Shown: one piece after another, positions 25,577 through 33,520 of the stretch
Layout of the letters: each line of letters opens with the position of its first letter
Numbering within the stretch: position 1 is the stretch's first letter
From: Reddybacter sp041622675
GTDB lineage: Bacteria > Pseudomonadota > Gammaproteobacteria > Pseudomonadales > Porticoccaceae
DNA length: 64,000 nt
Assembly (NCBI GenBank): GCA_041622675.1
Contig: JBFJYH010000004.1
Coordinates: forward strand, 1 to 64,000
Reading direction: 5' to 3'
Notes under the pieces: generated by a model
What the model was told of the DNA's origin: nothing
The model's database searches: none
The model's input: only the letters and a program-made list of their open reading frames with translations
Program-made: the position numbers and the translations under genes

Positions 25577-26734
25577 ATGGATTTCGGCCTCAATGATTTT
25601 CAACAATCGCTCGTCAATAGTGCACGACGCTTTGCCGCAGATAAACTCGCCCCCGCTTATAAAGCAGGCGATAAAGCCAGCGCCTTTAATCGCAATCTGG
25701 TGTCAGAAATGGGTCAGCTTGGTTTCATCGCCCCTGAAGCACCCGCTGAATACGGCGGAAGTGGGCTCGACGCTCTCTCATCCGGCTTAATTACTGAGGC
25801 CATAGCTGAGGGCGATATGAATATTGCCTATGTCCCTATCAATGCTTCTCTCGTCGGCAACTGCATTCTCAAGCATGCCCAAACGGAAGTTATCGGAGAA
25901 GTTATGCCACGTATCTGTAGTGGTGAGGCTATTGCCTGTATTGGCCTCACAGAGCCTCGCGGCGGCTCAGATGCAGCGGGGGTTTCACTAAAAGCAACGC
26001 TCAATTCCAGTGAGAACGGTAATTTCTATCTGCTTAATGGCGAAAAAACCTCTATCTCAATGGCCCAACAAGCTGACCTTTGTCTCGTTTTTGCTCGCAC
26101 CGGCACTGTAGAAGAAAAGGCCCACGGTGTTTCTGCCTTCCTAGTTGACCTCACCGCCCCCGGTATTACACGCACGCGCTTTGACGATATTGGTGAAAAA
26201 TCCGTGGGCCGGGGCTCTCTGTTCTTTGACGATGTTCGCATCGATGAGAAATACCGCATTGGCGATCTTGGTAAAGGCTTTGTGCAGGTCATGCAGGGAT
26301 TCGATTTCAGCCGCGCCCTTATCGGCCTACAATGCCTTGCGCTGGCGAGAAAATGCCTGGACGAGACTTGGGAGTATATTCAGCACCGCAAAACCTTTGG
26401 CAAAGTGCTCGCCGTGAACCAGGGGATCACCTTCCCGCTCGCCGAGGCTGAAACGCAACTCGAAGGCGCGCGTCTGGTTTGTTTGAAAGCCCTGTGGCTA
26501 AAAGCCCAGGGTAAAGACCACACAAAAGAAGCCGCAATGGCAAAATGGTGGGCTCCGAAACTGGCCTTCGATATCACCCAGCAGTGCCTGTTGACACACG
26601 GACACGGCGGATATAGTGACGAACTTCCATTTGAGCAGCGCTTGCGCGATGTGCTCGGCATGCAAATTGGCGACGGTACTGCACAAATTATGAAAATGGT
26701 TATAGCCCGCTCTTACGTAGGAAAATCCAGCTAA
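25577..26734 (+). CDS. aliB: Cyclohexanecarboxyl-CoA dehydrogenase-like acyl-CoA dehydrogenase
   Basis: This 385-residue acyl-CoA dehydrogenase is clearly distinct from the five array paralogues. Motifs are CIGLTEPRGGSDAAG, GEKTSISMAQQADLCLVFAR, the LGKGFVQVMQGFDFSRALIG segment and HGHGGYSDELPFEQRLRDV. The usual C-terminal YEGT is IGDGTAQIM: Asp stands where most family members have the catalytic Glu. In the benzoate/cyclohexanecarboxylate pathways AliB/BadJ converts cyclohexanecarboxyl-CoA to cyclohex-1-ene-carboxyl-CoA. The assignment rests on the following BadK/BadI/BadH-type genes and on general resemblance. It is the first gene of the cluster, divergent from the MarR gene. Confidence 0.75.
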   Translation: MDFGLNDFQQSLVNSARRFAADKLAPAYKAGDKASAFNRNLVSEMGQLGFIAPEAPAEYGGSGLDALSSGLITEAIAEGDMNIAYVPINASLVGNCILKHAQTEVIGEVMPRICSGEAIACIGLTEPRGGSDAAGVSLKATLNSSENGNFYLLNGEKTSISMAQQADLCLVFARTGTVEEKAHGVSAFLVDLTAPGITRTRFDDIGEKSVGRGSLFFDDVRIDEKYRIGDLGKGFVQVMQGFDFSRALIGLQCLALARKCLDETWEYIQHRKTFGKVLAVNQGITFPLAEAETQLEGARLVCLKALWLKAQGKDHTKEAAMAKWWAPKLAFDITQQCLLTHGHGGYSDELPFEQRLRDVLGMQIGDGTAQIMKMVIARSYVGKSS

Positions 26735-26794
26735 AAACCAACAAAAAATATCTACCTAACAATTAGTTAGGTCATTTTAATAAAGAGAAATATT

Positions 26795-27571
26795 ATGCAA
26801 CCAGTTATCGAACTCAGCCAGCAAGATGCTGTTGGCATCATCACCCTGAACCGCCCCGAGCAATTTAACTGCCTGTCGATGGCGCTGCACGAAGCACTAT
26901 ACGAAGCCATAGACCAGTTTGAAATTGATAGCACTATCCGCGCTGTACTGATTGCCGCCAATGGCAAACATTTCTGCACCGGAGCCGACCTCCAAGAGGT
27001 TAGCGGCTTTCGCGACAGCGATGAAGATATACGCGCTTTTTTGGAAACTGGACACGATACGCTGCGAAAACTGGAGACCTCTCCCCTGCCAGTGATTATT
27101 GCTCTGCAAGGACTGGCACTGGCTGGCGGGCTTGAGCTGATACTCGCGGGCGATGTGGTCTTTGCCGCGCAAAGCGCTCAGTTGGGTGACCAACACGCCC
27201 AATTTGGTCTAGTCCCAGGCTGGGGTGGCAGCCAGCGCTTAACGCGTTTAATAGGGCGTCGTCGCGCGATCGAACTCATGCTCAGCGCCCGCTGGTTAAA
27301 TGCAGAGCAAGCACTTGATTTTGGCCTGGTTAACTATGTGGTAGAAGATGAGGGCTTATTTGACAGCGCCCTAGCCTATTGCCAACAGCTTTGCCAGCGC
27401 AGTTCTGCCGGATTAGCGCTGATGAAACAACTGAGCGATAGAGGGCTTGATATGCCCCTCGAGCAAGGGCTGGCTCTCGAACTCGATTTGGCCACACCCG
27501 CTTTACGCAGCGATGCTGTGAGCGAGGGTCTCAAAGCCTTTGTAGAAAAACGCGCACCCAAGTTCAGTTGA
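26795..27571 (+). CDS. badK: Enoyl-CoA hydratase/isomerase family protein, probable BadK role
   Basis: This 258-residue crotonase-fold protein has the oxyanion-hole motifs HFCTGADLQEVS and ALAGGLELILAGDVV and the C-terminal AFVEKRAPKFS. By position it should hydrate cyclohex-1-ene-carboxyl-CoA to the 2-hydroxy compound (BadK). The Glu of GGLEL corresponds to rat hydratase Glu144. The position of Glu164 (GQPE in ordinary hydratases) is His here (LGDQHAQFG). So it may not be a standard hydratase. It follows aliB by 60 bp in the same direction. The symbol is assigned by context and is uncertain. Confidence 0.6.
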   Translation: MQPVIELSQQDAVGIITLNRPEQFNCLSMALHEALYEAIDQFEIDSTIRAVLIAANGKHFCTGADLQEVSGFRDSDEDIRAFLETGHDTLRKLETSPLPVIIALQGLALAGGLELILAGDVVFAAQSAQLGDQHAQFGLVPGWGGSQRLTRLIGRRRAIELMLSARWLNAEQALDFGLVNYVVEDEGLFDSALAYCQQLCQRSSAGLALMKQLSDRGLDMPLEQGLALELDLATPALRSDAVSEGLKAFVEKRAPKFS

Positions 27572-27733
27572 GTTTTGTGCAATATGGAAAACTCATAAAG
27601 ACCACAATGAATTTTCCCTCGAGTCGTCAAATTCCCGCCGATACAATAAACTAAGCTCGTGACTGCTCACTGATCAGTCTGTGATGTAGTACGCCCACCT
27701 TAATACGCAGCGCATGAATAAATAAGAGGACAT

Positions 27734-28516
27734 ATGAATTATCAGGATATTATCTATCAAGTTAAAGGCGCAACTGCCTATATCACCATCAACCGCCCCG
27801 AGGTTTACAACGCCTTTCGCGGTGTTACCTGTGATGAGTTAATCCATGCTTTCCAGAAAGCTGGCTGGGATAACAGCATTGGCGTTATCGTTTTAGCGGG
27901 TATTGGCGAAAAAGCCTTTTGCACCGGTGGCGACCAGTCTTCCCACGATGGACAATATGATGGTCGCGGTACCATCGGCCTGCCCGTCGAAGAACTCCAC
28001 ACTGTTATTCGTGATGTGCCCAAGCCCGTGATTGCGAAAGTACAAGGTTACGCGATTGGAGGGGGTAACGTGCTGGCTACCATTTGCGATCTCACCATTG
28101 CTGGGGAAGACGCTCAGTTTGGCCAGGTTGGCCCCAAGATGGGCTCGATTGATCCCGGTTTTGGTACTGCCCTACTGGCACAAATTGTGGGCGACAAAAA
28201 AGCCAAGGAAATTTGGTATATGTGTCGCCGCTACAGCGCCCTTGAAGCTCTGGAGATGGGCCTGGTGAACAAGGTTGTGCCCAACGACCAACTCGATGCC
28301 GAAGTGGATGCCTGGTGTGCTGAGCTCGAAGAGCGCAGCCCTACAGCAATTTCTATTGGTAAACGTTCCTTCAACGCCGCCACCGAAAACATTCGCGGCA
28401 TCGCTAGTCTTGGTCTTGAAGCCCTACGTCTCTATTACGACTCAGAAGAATCACGTGAAGGCGTTAATGCACTGGCAGAAAAGCGCAAGCCCAACTTCCG
28501 AAAATATCTAAAATAA
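27734..28516 (+). CDS. badI: 2-ketocyclohexanecarboxyl-CoA hydrolase
   Basis: This 260-residue member of the MenB-like crotonase branch opens the ring of 2-ketocyclohexanecarboxyl-CoA to give pimeloyl-CoA. It matches BadI of Rhodopseudomonas, as I recall that protein, over its length: NRPEVYNAFRGVTCDELI, FCTGGDQSSHDGQYDGRGT, VQGYAIGGGNVLATICDLTI, GQVGPKMGSIDPGFGTA, EIWYMCRRYSALEA and ESREGVNALAEKRKPNFRKY. The length is identical to BadI. AGAGGA precedes the ATG. This gene is the strongest evidence for the pathway. It lies 162 bp after the crotonase and 45 bp before the dehydrogenase. Confidence 0.92.
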   Translation: MNYQDIIYQVKGATAYITINRPEVYNAFRGVTCDELIHAFQKAGWDNSIGVIVLAGIGEKAFCTGGDQSSHDGQYDGRGTIGLPVEELHTVIRDVPKPVIAKVQGYAIGGGNVLATICDLTIAGEDAQFGQVGPKMGSIDPGFGTALLAQIVGDKKAKEIWYMCRRYSALEALEMGLVNKVVPNDQLDAEVDAWCAELEERSPTAISIGKRSFNAATENIRGIASLGLEALRLYYDSEESREGVNALAEKRKPNFRKYLK

Positions 28517-28561
28517 ATATTAGATTTATTCTTTAGTGAATTGATTTTTAAGGATTTTATT

Positions 28562-29359
28562 ATGGATTTAGATTTAAACGCTCGATCGGTTATCGTCACT
28601 GGCGCCGCCTCTAACATTGGCCGCGCCATCGCACTAAAGTTCGCCGAAGAAGGGGCGAAAATCACCATTGCTGATCTCGATGTTGAAAGCGGCGAAAAAG
28701 TTGCCGCACTGGCAAAACAGGCAGGTGCCGCTGATGCCCAGGTCATCAAAACAGATATTACCGATTTAACCAGCGTTGAAAACCTCTTTGACACAGTTGC
28801 TAACACCTTTGGCACCGTTGAAGCCCTAGTCAACAACGTCGGTTGGGATGATTTGATGTTTTTCACTCAAACCACACCCGAGTTGTGGCAAAAACTGATC
28901 GCCATTAATTACGTTGGCCTGCTGAACTGCACGAAAGTCGCTTTGGCCCACATGGTGCCCAATGGTGGAGGCTCTATGGTTTCCATCAGCTCTGATGCCA
29001 GCCGCCAGGGTGAACCCCGCGAAGCGGTTTACGGTGGTTTAAAAGCCGCCACCAATAGCTTTATGAAAACTATCGCCAAGGAGAATGGTCGCTACAATAT
29101 TCGCTGTAACTGCGTATGTCCCGGTGTCACCGTACCCGAGACCACTGAGGAAACTAGCGAAAACAGTATGTGGAAAGAGAAAGATGCAATGTTTACTGAA
29201 GACCAGTTTGCAGCCATCGCCAAAACTCTACCGCTCAAGCGCATCGGCAAGCCACAAGATGTTGCCAATGCCGTAGTATTTTTATCTTCAAACCATGTCG
29301 CGGGCTACATTACCGGCCAGGTACTGAGCGCCAGTGGTGGTTACAGCATGATTGGCTAA
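28562..29359 (+). CDS. badH: 2-hydroxycyclohexanecarboxyl-CoA dehydrogenase (SDR family)
   Basis: This 265-residue short-chain dehydrogenase has the NAD-binding motif VTGAASNIGRAIALKF, the DLDV acidic residues that favour NAD, LVNNVGWDD, Ser in VSISSDASRQGEP, and the catalytic Tyr and Lys in AVYGGLKAATNSF. The C-terminus GYITGQVLSASGGYSMIG is typical of the family. In the pathway it oxidises 2-hydroxycyclohexanecarboxyl-CoA to the 2-keto thioester used by BadI. A TTG at 28541 is in frame, but the ATG at 28562 has AAGGA 8 nt upstream and gives the normal length. The identity rests on the badI neighbour and on VGWD, which I recall from BadH. Confidence 0.82.
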   Translation: MDLDLNARSVIVTGAASNIGRAIALKFAEEGAKITIADLDVESGEKVAALAKQAGAADAQVIKTDITDLTSVENLFDTVANTFGTVEALVNNVGWDDLMFFTQTTPELWQKLIAINYVGLLNCTKVALAHMVPNGGGSMVSISSDASRQGEPREAVYGGLKAATNSFMKTIAKENGRYNIRCNCVCPGVTVPETTEETSENSMWKEKDAMFTEDQFAAIAKTLPLKRIGKPQDVANAVVFLSSNHVAGYITGQVLSASGGYSMIG

Positions 29360-29383
29360 AAAGCCGAGTATTGTGACAACAAT

Positions 29384-29420
29384 GCTCCGTCTCACCTCCC
29401 CTGTCGACGGAGCTTTTTTA
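29384..29420 (+). terminator. Terminator of the alicyclic-acid cluster
   Basis: GCTCCGTC (29384-29391) pairs with GACGGAGC (29406-29413), followed directly by six T residues. It begins 24 bp after the badH-like stop and closes the plus-strand cluster. Confidence 0.85.
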
Positions 29421-29508
29421 TCCTCTAGTCCCAGGGTCCCAACAGCTGTTTGTTTTTACCGGGCTAAATTAACTCAGCTTGGTAAACCCACCACTTAAGC
29501 CCACCACA

Positions 29509-30687
29509 TTAAGAAATGGCGACGGACCGCTCTGTTTTGCGCCAGTAAATCAGCGCGATGATTAGCAAGACTAATATTGGCAAACTGATGAGTAACAAGG
29601 CTTGCCACCCTAGCGTGCTCAGTATCCACCCAGCGAGCAGGGCTCCTGCCGCCTGAATACCAAAGATAGTAAAGTCATTCAAAGCCTGTACCTTAAAGCG
29701 CTCTGATTCCCGATAACCCTCGGGCAGCAGCGTGGTGCCACCGACAAACAAGAAGTTCCAACCAACTCCCAGCAACACCAAAGACACCCAGTAGTTGATA
29801 AAAGTATAATCTGAAAAAACGACCACGACCATTATTAACAAAGCGACGATACCCAAGCTGATCAAGCCTTGAACGCCAATGCGGCGAATTATCCACGGTA
29901 CAAAGAACGAAGGTAAAAACATCGCCACAATATGGCTTTGAATCACCCATTTGGTGTCGACAAGGCTGAAGTGATTTTCAAAATGCATGTGCAACGGGGT
30001 TGAGGTCATCACCAAACTCATTATGGCAAAACCTGCACAACCGGCGATAATCGCCACCAAAATAACGGGCTGGCCAATGATTTCCCGTAGCGCCCGGCCT
30101 TTAACTTCATTTTGTCGCTCATCCTTGGGCGCCTCATTGAAAAAAAGCAAGGCTAAAAAGACCGCAAGTATCACTATCATTAAAAGTGCAAAAGAACCCT
30201 GATAAGTCGTTGCCGTTAACTGCTCTCCCCAAACGGCCAGCTCAGGCCCTAAAAAGGCCGCACCAATACCACCCACTAATACCCAAGATGCTGCTCGTGG
30301 AGCGTCTTCTGGAGAAACACTCTCCATTGCTGCAAAGCGGTACTGCTGCCCAGCAGCTAGGCCAACTCCCAGTACGACAACGGATGTGATGTAAATAGCA
30401 AAACTTTGCAATACCAGTGCATACATTGCCAACAAACAACCCACACCAGCAATAGCCGCACAAAACAAGAACACGCGTTTACGGTTAAAGCGTCGCATGG
30501 CAAGAATAACCGGCAAAGTAGCGAGTGCTGAACCCACTATAAAAGCGGCAACCGGGAGGGTTGCAAGACTCGGATCGGGTGACAGTGTAGTACCAATAAT
30601 ACTGCCGACGAAAATGACAAACGACGGAATTGACATGGTCAAGGCCTGGCAGAGCATGAAGAGCCAGACGTTATTTTCTAGTTTCAT
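29509..30687 (-). CDS. Major facilitator superfamily transporter
   Basis: This 392-residue inner-membrane protein has about 12 hydrophobic segments. A charged loop after the second/third helix (MRRFNRKRVF) is the MFS motif-A region. A long central loop (APKDERQNEVKGRAL) separates the two halves, and a second motif-like loop (IIRRIGVQG) follows. It is convergent with the alicyclic-acid cluster. It could import a substrate such as a cyclohexane carboxylate, but MFS substrates cannot be read from sequence. Confidence 0.78.
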   Translation of the reverse strand: MKLENNVWLFMLCQALTMSIPSFVIFVGSIIGTTLSPDPSLATLPVAAFIVGSALATLPVILAMRRFNRKRVFLFCAAIAGVGCLLAMYALVLQSFAIYITSVVVLGVGLAAGQQYRFAAMESVSPEDAPRAASWVLVGGIGAAFLGPELAVWGEQLTATTYQGSFALLMIVILAVFLALLFFNEAPKDERQNEVKGRALREIIGQPVILVAIIAGCAGFAIMSLVMTSTPLHMHFENHFSLVDTKWVIQSHIVAMFLPSFFVPWIIRRIGVQGLISLGIVALLIMVVVVFSDYTFINYWVSLVLLGVGWNFLFVGGTTLLPEGYRESERFKVQALNDFTIFGIQAAGALLAGWILSTLGWQALLLISLPILVLLIIALIYWRKTERSVAIS

Positions 30688-30929
30688 CCTTCAAAGCCTT
30701 TGTTCAGAAGGCTCTAATATAGCACGCAGTACCCAATCAAATATGTATTTAAAAAACCTTCATCAATGCCAAACGGCGTTGTTGGTTGAGGAAAGATCAG
30801 CTCTAGTCACATAATACCATTGTTTATATTGGCAGCGAATCTCTACAAACGAGCAGCCTTCTGACAGTAAAAGGCTGGAAGTCTCAAGTTTTATCAGGAG
30901 CCTGTTAGAAAAACAAGCGCCTGCAAGGG

Positions 30930-31043
30930 TTATTGATTACTCAGAAAAACAACCGCCGTTAACACCACTAGTGAAATAACGGCGATTGCGGCAACGGCAT
31001 CAACAAAACTATCACTTTTCGCAGCTTTATTCTGATTACTCAT
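30930..31043 (-). CDS. Small single-pass membrane protein, 37 residues
   Basis: The frame reads MSNQNKAAKSDSFVDAVAAI, then a hydrophobic stretch, and ends FLSNQ. A GAGGTG ribosome site lies about 10 nt before the ATG at 31043. A polar, charged N-terminus precedes one transmembrane helix (about residues 14-34), so an N-in topology is likely. Short proteins of this plan are common in gammaproteobacteria and often missed. I recognise no named family. It stands alone in the 624-bp gap between the MFS gene and the sulfite reductase gene; the rest of that gap holds only the repeat at 31180-31202. Confidence 0.65.
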   Translation of the reverse strand: MSNQNKAAKSDSFVDAVAAIAVISLVVLTAVVFLSNQ

Positions 31044-31179
31044 CGTATTGGCACCTCGGTAGACATGGCTACCCAATTAACATAAGAAATATAACTGAGC
31101 TTCTAAGCACCCAGCATTCAAAACGCGCTGCATTCTAACAGCGAAAAGAGCGCCTGTCCTCACCCTTACAACTCTGTCT

Positions 31180-31202
31180 TATTCCCTTTTTAGACGGGAA
31201 TA
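31180..31202. repeat. Inverted repeat upstream of the sulfite reductase gene
   Basis: TATTCCC (31180-31186) and GGGAATA (31196-31202) form a 7-bp inverted repeat around 9 nt. It lies about 110 bp before the start at 31312. It may be a regulatory site or the stem of a leader hairpin. Confidence 0.35.
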
Positions 31203-31311
31203 TGAAGAAAGGGTTTTTCACCTCAAGCCCACAGAAGGCTATTATTCACGCCGCTAGAAATACTCGAATTACTCGGGATTTCTGATAGTTAGGGAAGGAA
31301 GCGAATTTTTT

Positions 31312-32976
31312 ATGTACATTTACGACCAATACGACAAAACTTTGATCGGCGAGCGCGTCGCACAATATCGTCGCCAGACCACGGATTACTTGGCTGGTAA
31401 AATTCCCGATGGGGTTTTCCTGCCTCTGCGCCTACAAAATGGTCTTTATATACAACGCCACGCACCTATGCTGCGTATTAACATTCCCTACGGCATGGTA
31501 TCAGCGCACCAACTGCGTACATTAGCCCATATAACCCGTAAGTATGACAAGGGTTACGCACACTTTACTACGCGACAAAACATTCAGCTCAATTGGCCGC
31601 AACTTGAAGAAGTGCCGGATATCCTTGCCGAGTTGGCTGCTGTTGATATGCAAAGCATACAGAGTAGTGGCAGCTGTATTCGCAATGTCACCTCCGATGA
31701 ATTCGCTGGCATTAACGCCGATGAAATCGAAGACCCCCGCCCATGGTGTGAAATCATCCGTCAGTGGTCGACCCTTCACCCTGAATTCGCCTTCTTACCC
31801 CGCAAATTTAAGATTGCCGTGACCGGTTCAGAAAGTGATCGCGCTGCGATTCAGGTTCACGATATTGGTTTGCAGGTACTTAAAAATGCCAGTGACGAGG
31901 TCGGTTTTAAAGTACTGGTCGGCGGCGGTCTTGGTCGTAGTCCTGCTATTGGTCAAGTCATCAAAGACTTTTTACCCGCTGAGCATCTATTAACTTATTT
32001 GGAAGCGATTTTGCGGGTTTACAATCGCTACGGTCGTCGCGACAACAAGTATAAGGCGCGTATTAAAATCCTCGTTAAAGCCTGGACGGCAGAGGTTTTC
32101 GCCGCGAAAGTAGAACAAGAGTGGCAACAGGAAATTGGCAGTTCCTCAACGCTAACCGATGAAGTCATCGAGAACGCCAAAGCCTTCTTCACCAGCCCGG
32201 CCTATGAAAACCTCAATGCCGAAAGCTGTGAGGAAAACCTGCAAACCTTTGCCGCCGAGAACGTAGCCTTCGGTAAATGGCGCGACAGAAATGTCGTTGC
32301 CCACAAAGTGGCCGGTTACTGTGCTGTGCACCTCTCCCTCAAACCCACAGGCGTAGCCCCTGGTGATGTCACAGACAGTCAGCTTGAGGCTATTGCCGAT
32401 TTGGCCGACCGCTACTCCTTCTCTGAAGTGCGAGTTACCCACAATCAAAACCTAGTGTTAGGCGATGTGAAATTGAGTGACCTGCCCGAACTTTGGCAAG
32501 CGGCCAAACGACAAGGCTTCGCCACACCGAGCATTGGCACCTTGGTCGATATGATTTGCTGCCCGGGTGGTGATTTCTGCTCACTGGCTAATGCCAAGTC
32601 CATCCCTGTTGCCGAAGCGATTCAGCGCCGTTTCGACGATCTCGACTACCTCTACGATTTGGGTGATATCAAGCTTAATATATCGGGCTGCATGAATGCC
32701 TGCGGCCATCACCATGTGGGTAATATCGGGATTCTAGGCGTCGATAAAAAAGGAGAAGAGTTTTACCAAATTCAGCTTGGCGGCAGTGCCCTTGAGGATG
32801 CCTCTCTGGGCAAAGTGCTGGGCCCATCCTTCTATGCCCACGAAATACCCGATGTGCTGGAAAGAATTCTCAGTATCTATGTTGATCAGCGTATTGAGGG
32901 CGAAACTTTTCTCGACACCCACCGCCGTATTGGCACCGCGCCCTTCAAGGAGTTTATTTATGCCAAAGCTGCTTAA
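31312..32976 (+). CDS. cysI: Assimilatory sulfite (or nitrite) reductase hemoprotein
   Basis: This 554-residue siroheme/[4Fe-4S] reductase has two ferredoxin-like half domains (TTRQNIQLNWPQLEEVPDIL near residue 85 and THNQNLVLGDVKLSDLPELW near 380). The cluster ligands are CCPGGDFCSLANAKS and NISGCMNACGHHHVGNIG. It reduces sulfite to sulfide for cysteine synthesis. The next gene, a DUF934 protein, overlaps it and is the usual partner of this CysI type in Pseudomonas-like bacteria. No NADPH flavoprotein (CysJ) is present, so the electron donor is probably ferredoxin or another reductase. A nitrite-reductase role is possible but less likely with this neighbour. GGAAGGAA precedes the ATG. Confidence 0.88.
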   Translation: MYIYDQYDKTLIGERVAQYRRQTTDYLAGKIPDGVFLPLRLQNGLYIQRHAPMLRINIPYGMVSAHQLRTLAHITRKYDKGYAHFTTRQNIQLNWPQLEEVPDILAELAAVDMQSIQSSGSCIRNVTSDEFAGINADEIEDPRPWCEIIRQWSTLHPEFAFLPRKFKIAVTGSESDRAAIQVHDIGLQVLKNASDEVGFKVLVGGGLGRSPAIGQVIKDFLPAEHLLTYLEAILRVYNRYGRRDNKYKARIKILVKAWTAEVFAAKVEQEWQQEIGSSSTLTDEVIENAKAFFTSPAYENLNAESCEENLQTFAAENVAFGKWRDRNVVAHKVAGYCAVHLSLKPTGVAPGDVTDSQLEAIADLADRYSFSEVRVTHNQNLVLGDVKLSDLPELWQAAKRQGFATPSIGTLVDMICCPGGDFCSLANAKSIPVAEAIQRRFDDLDYLYDLGDIKLNISGCMNACGHHHVGNIGILGVDKKGEEFYQIQLGGSALEDASLGKVLGPSFYAHEIPDVLERILSIYVDQRIEGETFLDTHRRIGTAPFKEFIYAKAA

Positions 32977-33460
32977 AGACAACCATCTTATCGACAATAG
33001 CTGGCAGGTACTGGCGAAAGATTTCACAGGCGCCCTGCCCAACTCTCCCTGCTTTGTGCCTCTCGATTACTGGTTAGCAAACAAAGACAAGCTGCAAAGC
33101 TCCGAGACTATTGGGGTATGGCTAGACTCTGAACAAGAGCCAGAAGAGATCGCTGGTGATCTTGAGAACCTTCAGTATTTGGCAATCAATTTCCCTACCT
33201 TTACTGACGGCCGTGGTTTTTCCATTGCCCGCTTGATTCGCGACCGCTACCAGTTTAAGGGTGAGTTGCGGGCCATTGGTGAAATTGTTCCAGATCAGCT
33301 GTTTTATTTATCCCGCTGTGGTTTCGATGCCTTTTGCCTTGACCCCTTAGAGTTAGAACAAGAAACCCGTTGTTTCGAAGACTACTTATCGTCCTTCAGC
33401 GTTACCTATCAGGCCTGCGCTAACGAGCGCCAACCCCTATTTCGCCGCCGACAGGAATAA
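32960..33460 (+). CDS. DUF934 protein linked to sulfite reductase
   Basis: This 166-residue protein (MPKLLKDNHLIDNSWQVLAK) has the family signature FPTFTDGRGFSIARLIRDRY and ELRAIGEIVPDQLFYLSRCG. DUF934 proteins accompany the ferredoxin-type sulfite reductase and are annotated as probably involved in sulfite reduction; the biochemical role is unknown. The frame is open from 32777, but the ATG at 32960 has AAGGAG 8 nt upstream and gives the family start. It overlaps the end of the reductase gene by 17 bp, so translation is probably coupled. Confidence 0.88.
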   Translation: MPKLLKDNHLIDNSWQVLAKDFTGALPNSPCFVPLDYWLANKDKLQSSETIGVWLDSEQEPEEIAGDLENLQYLAINFPTFTDGRGFSIARLIRDRYQFKGELRAIGEIVPDQLFYLSRCGFDAFCLDPLELEQETRCFEDYLSSFSVTYQACANERQPLFRRRQE

Positions 33461-33520
33461 TACTTGCATGTACCCCCCTACCCAAGGGCAAAATAGCACA
33501 GGCAAAGGAAAGAGCAGTTT

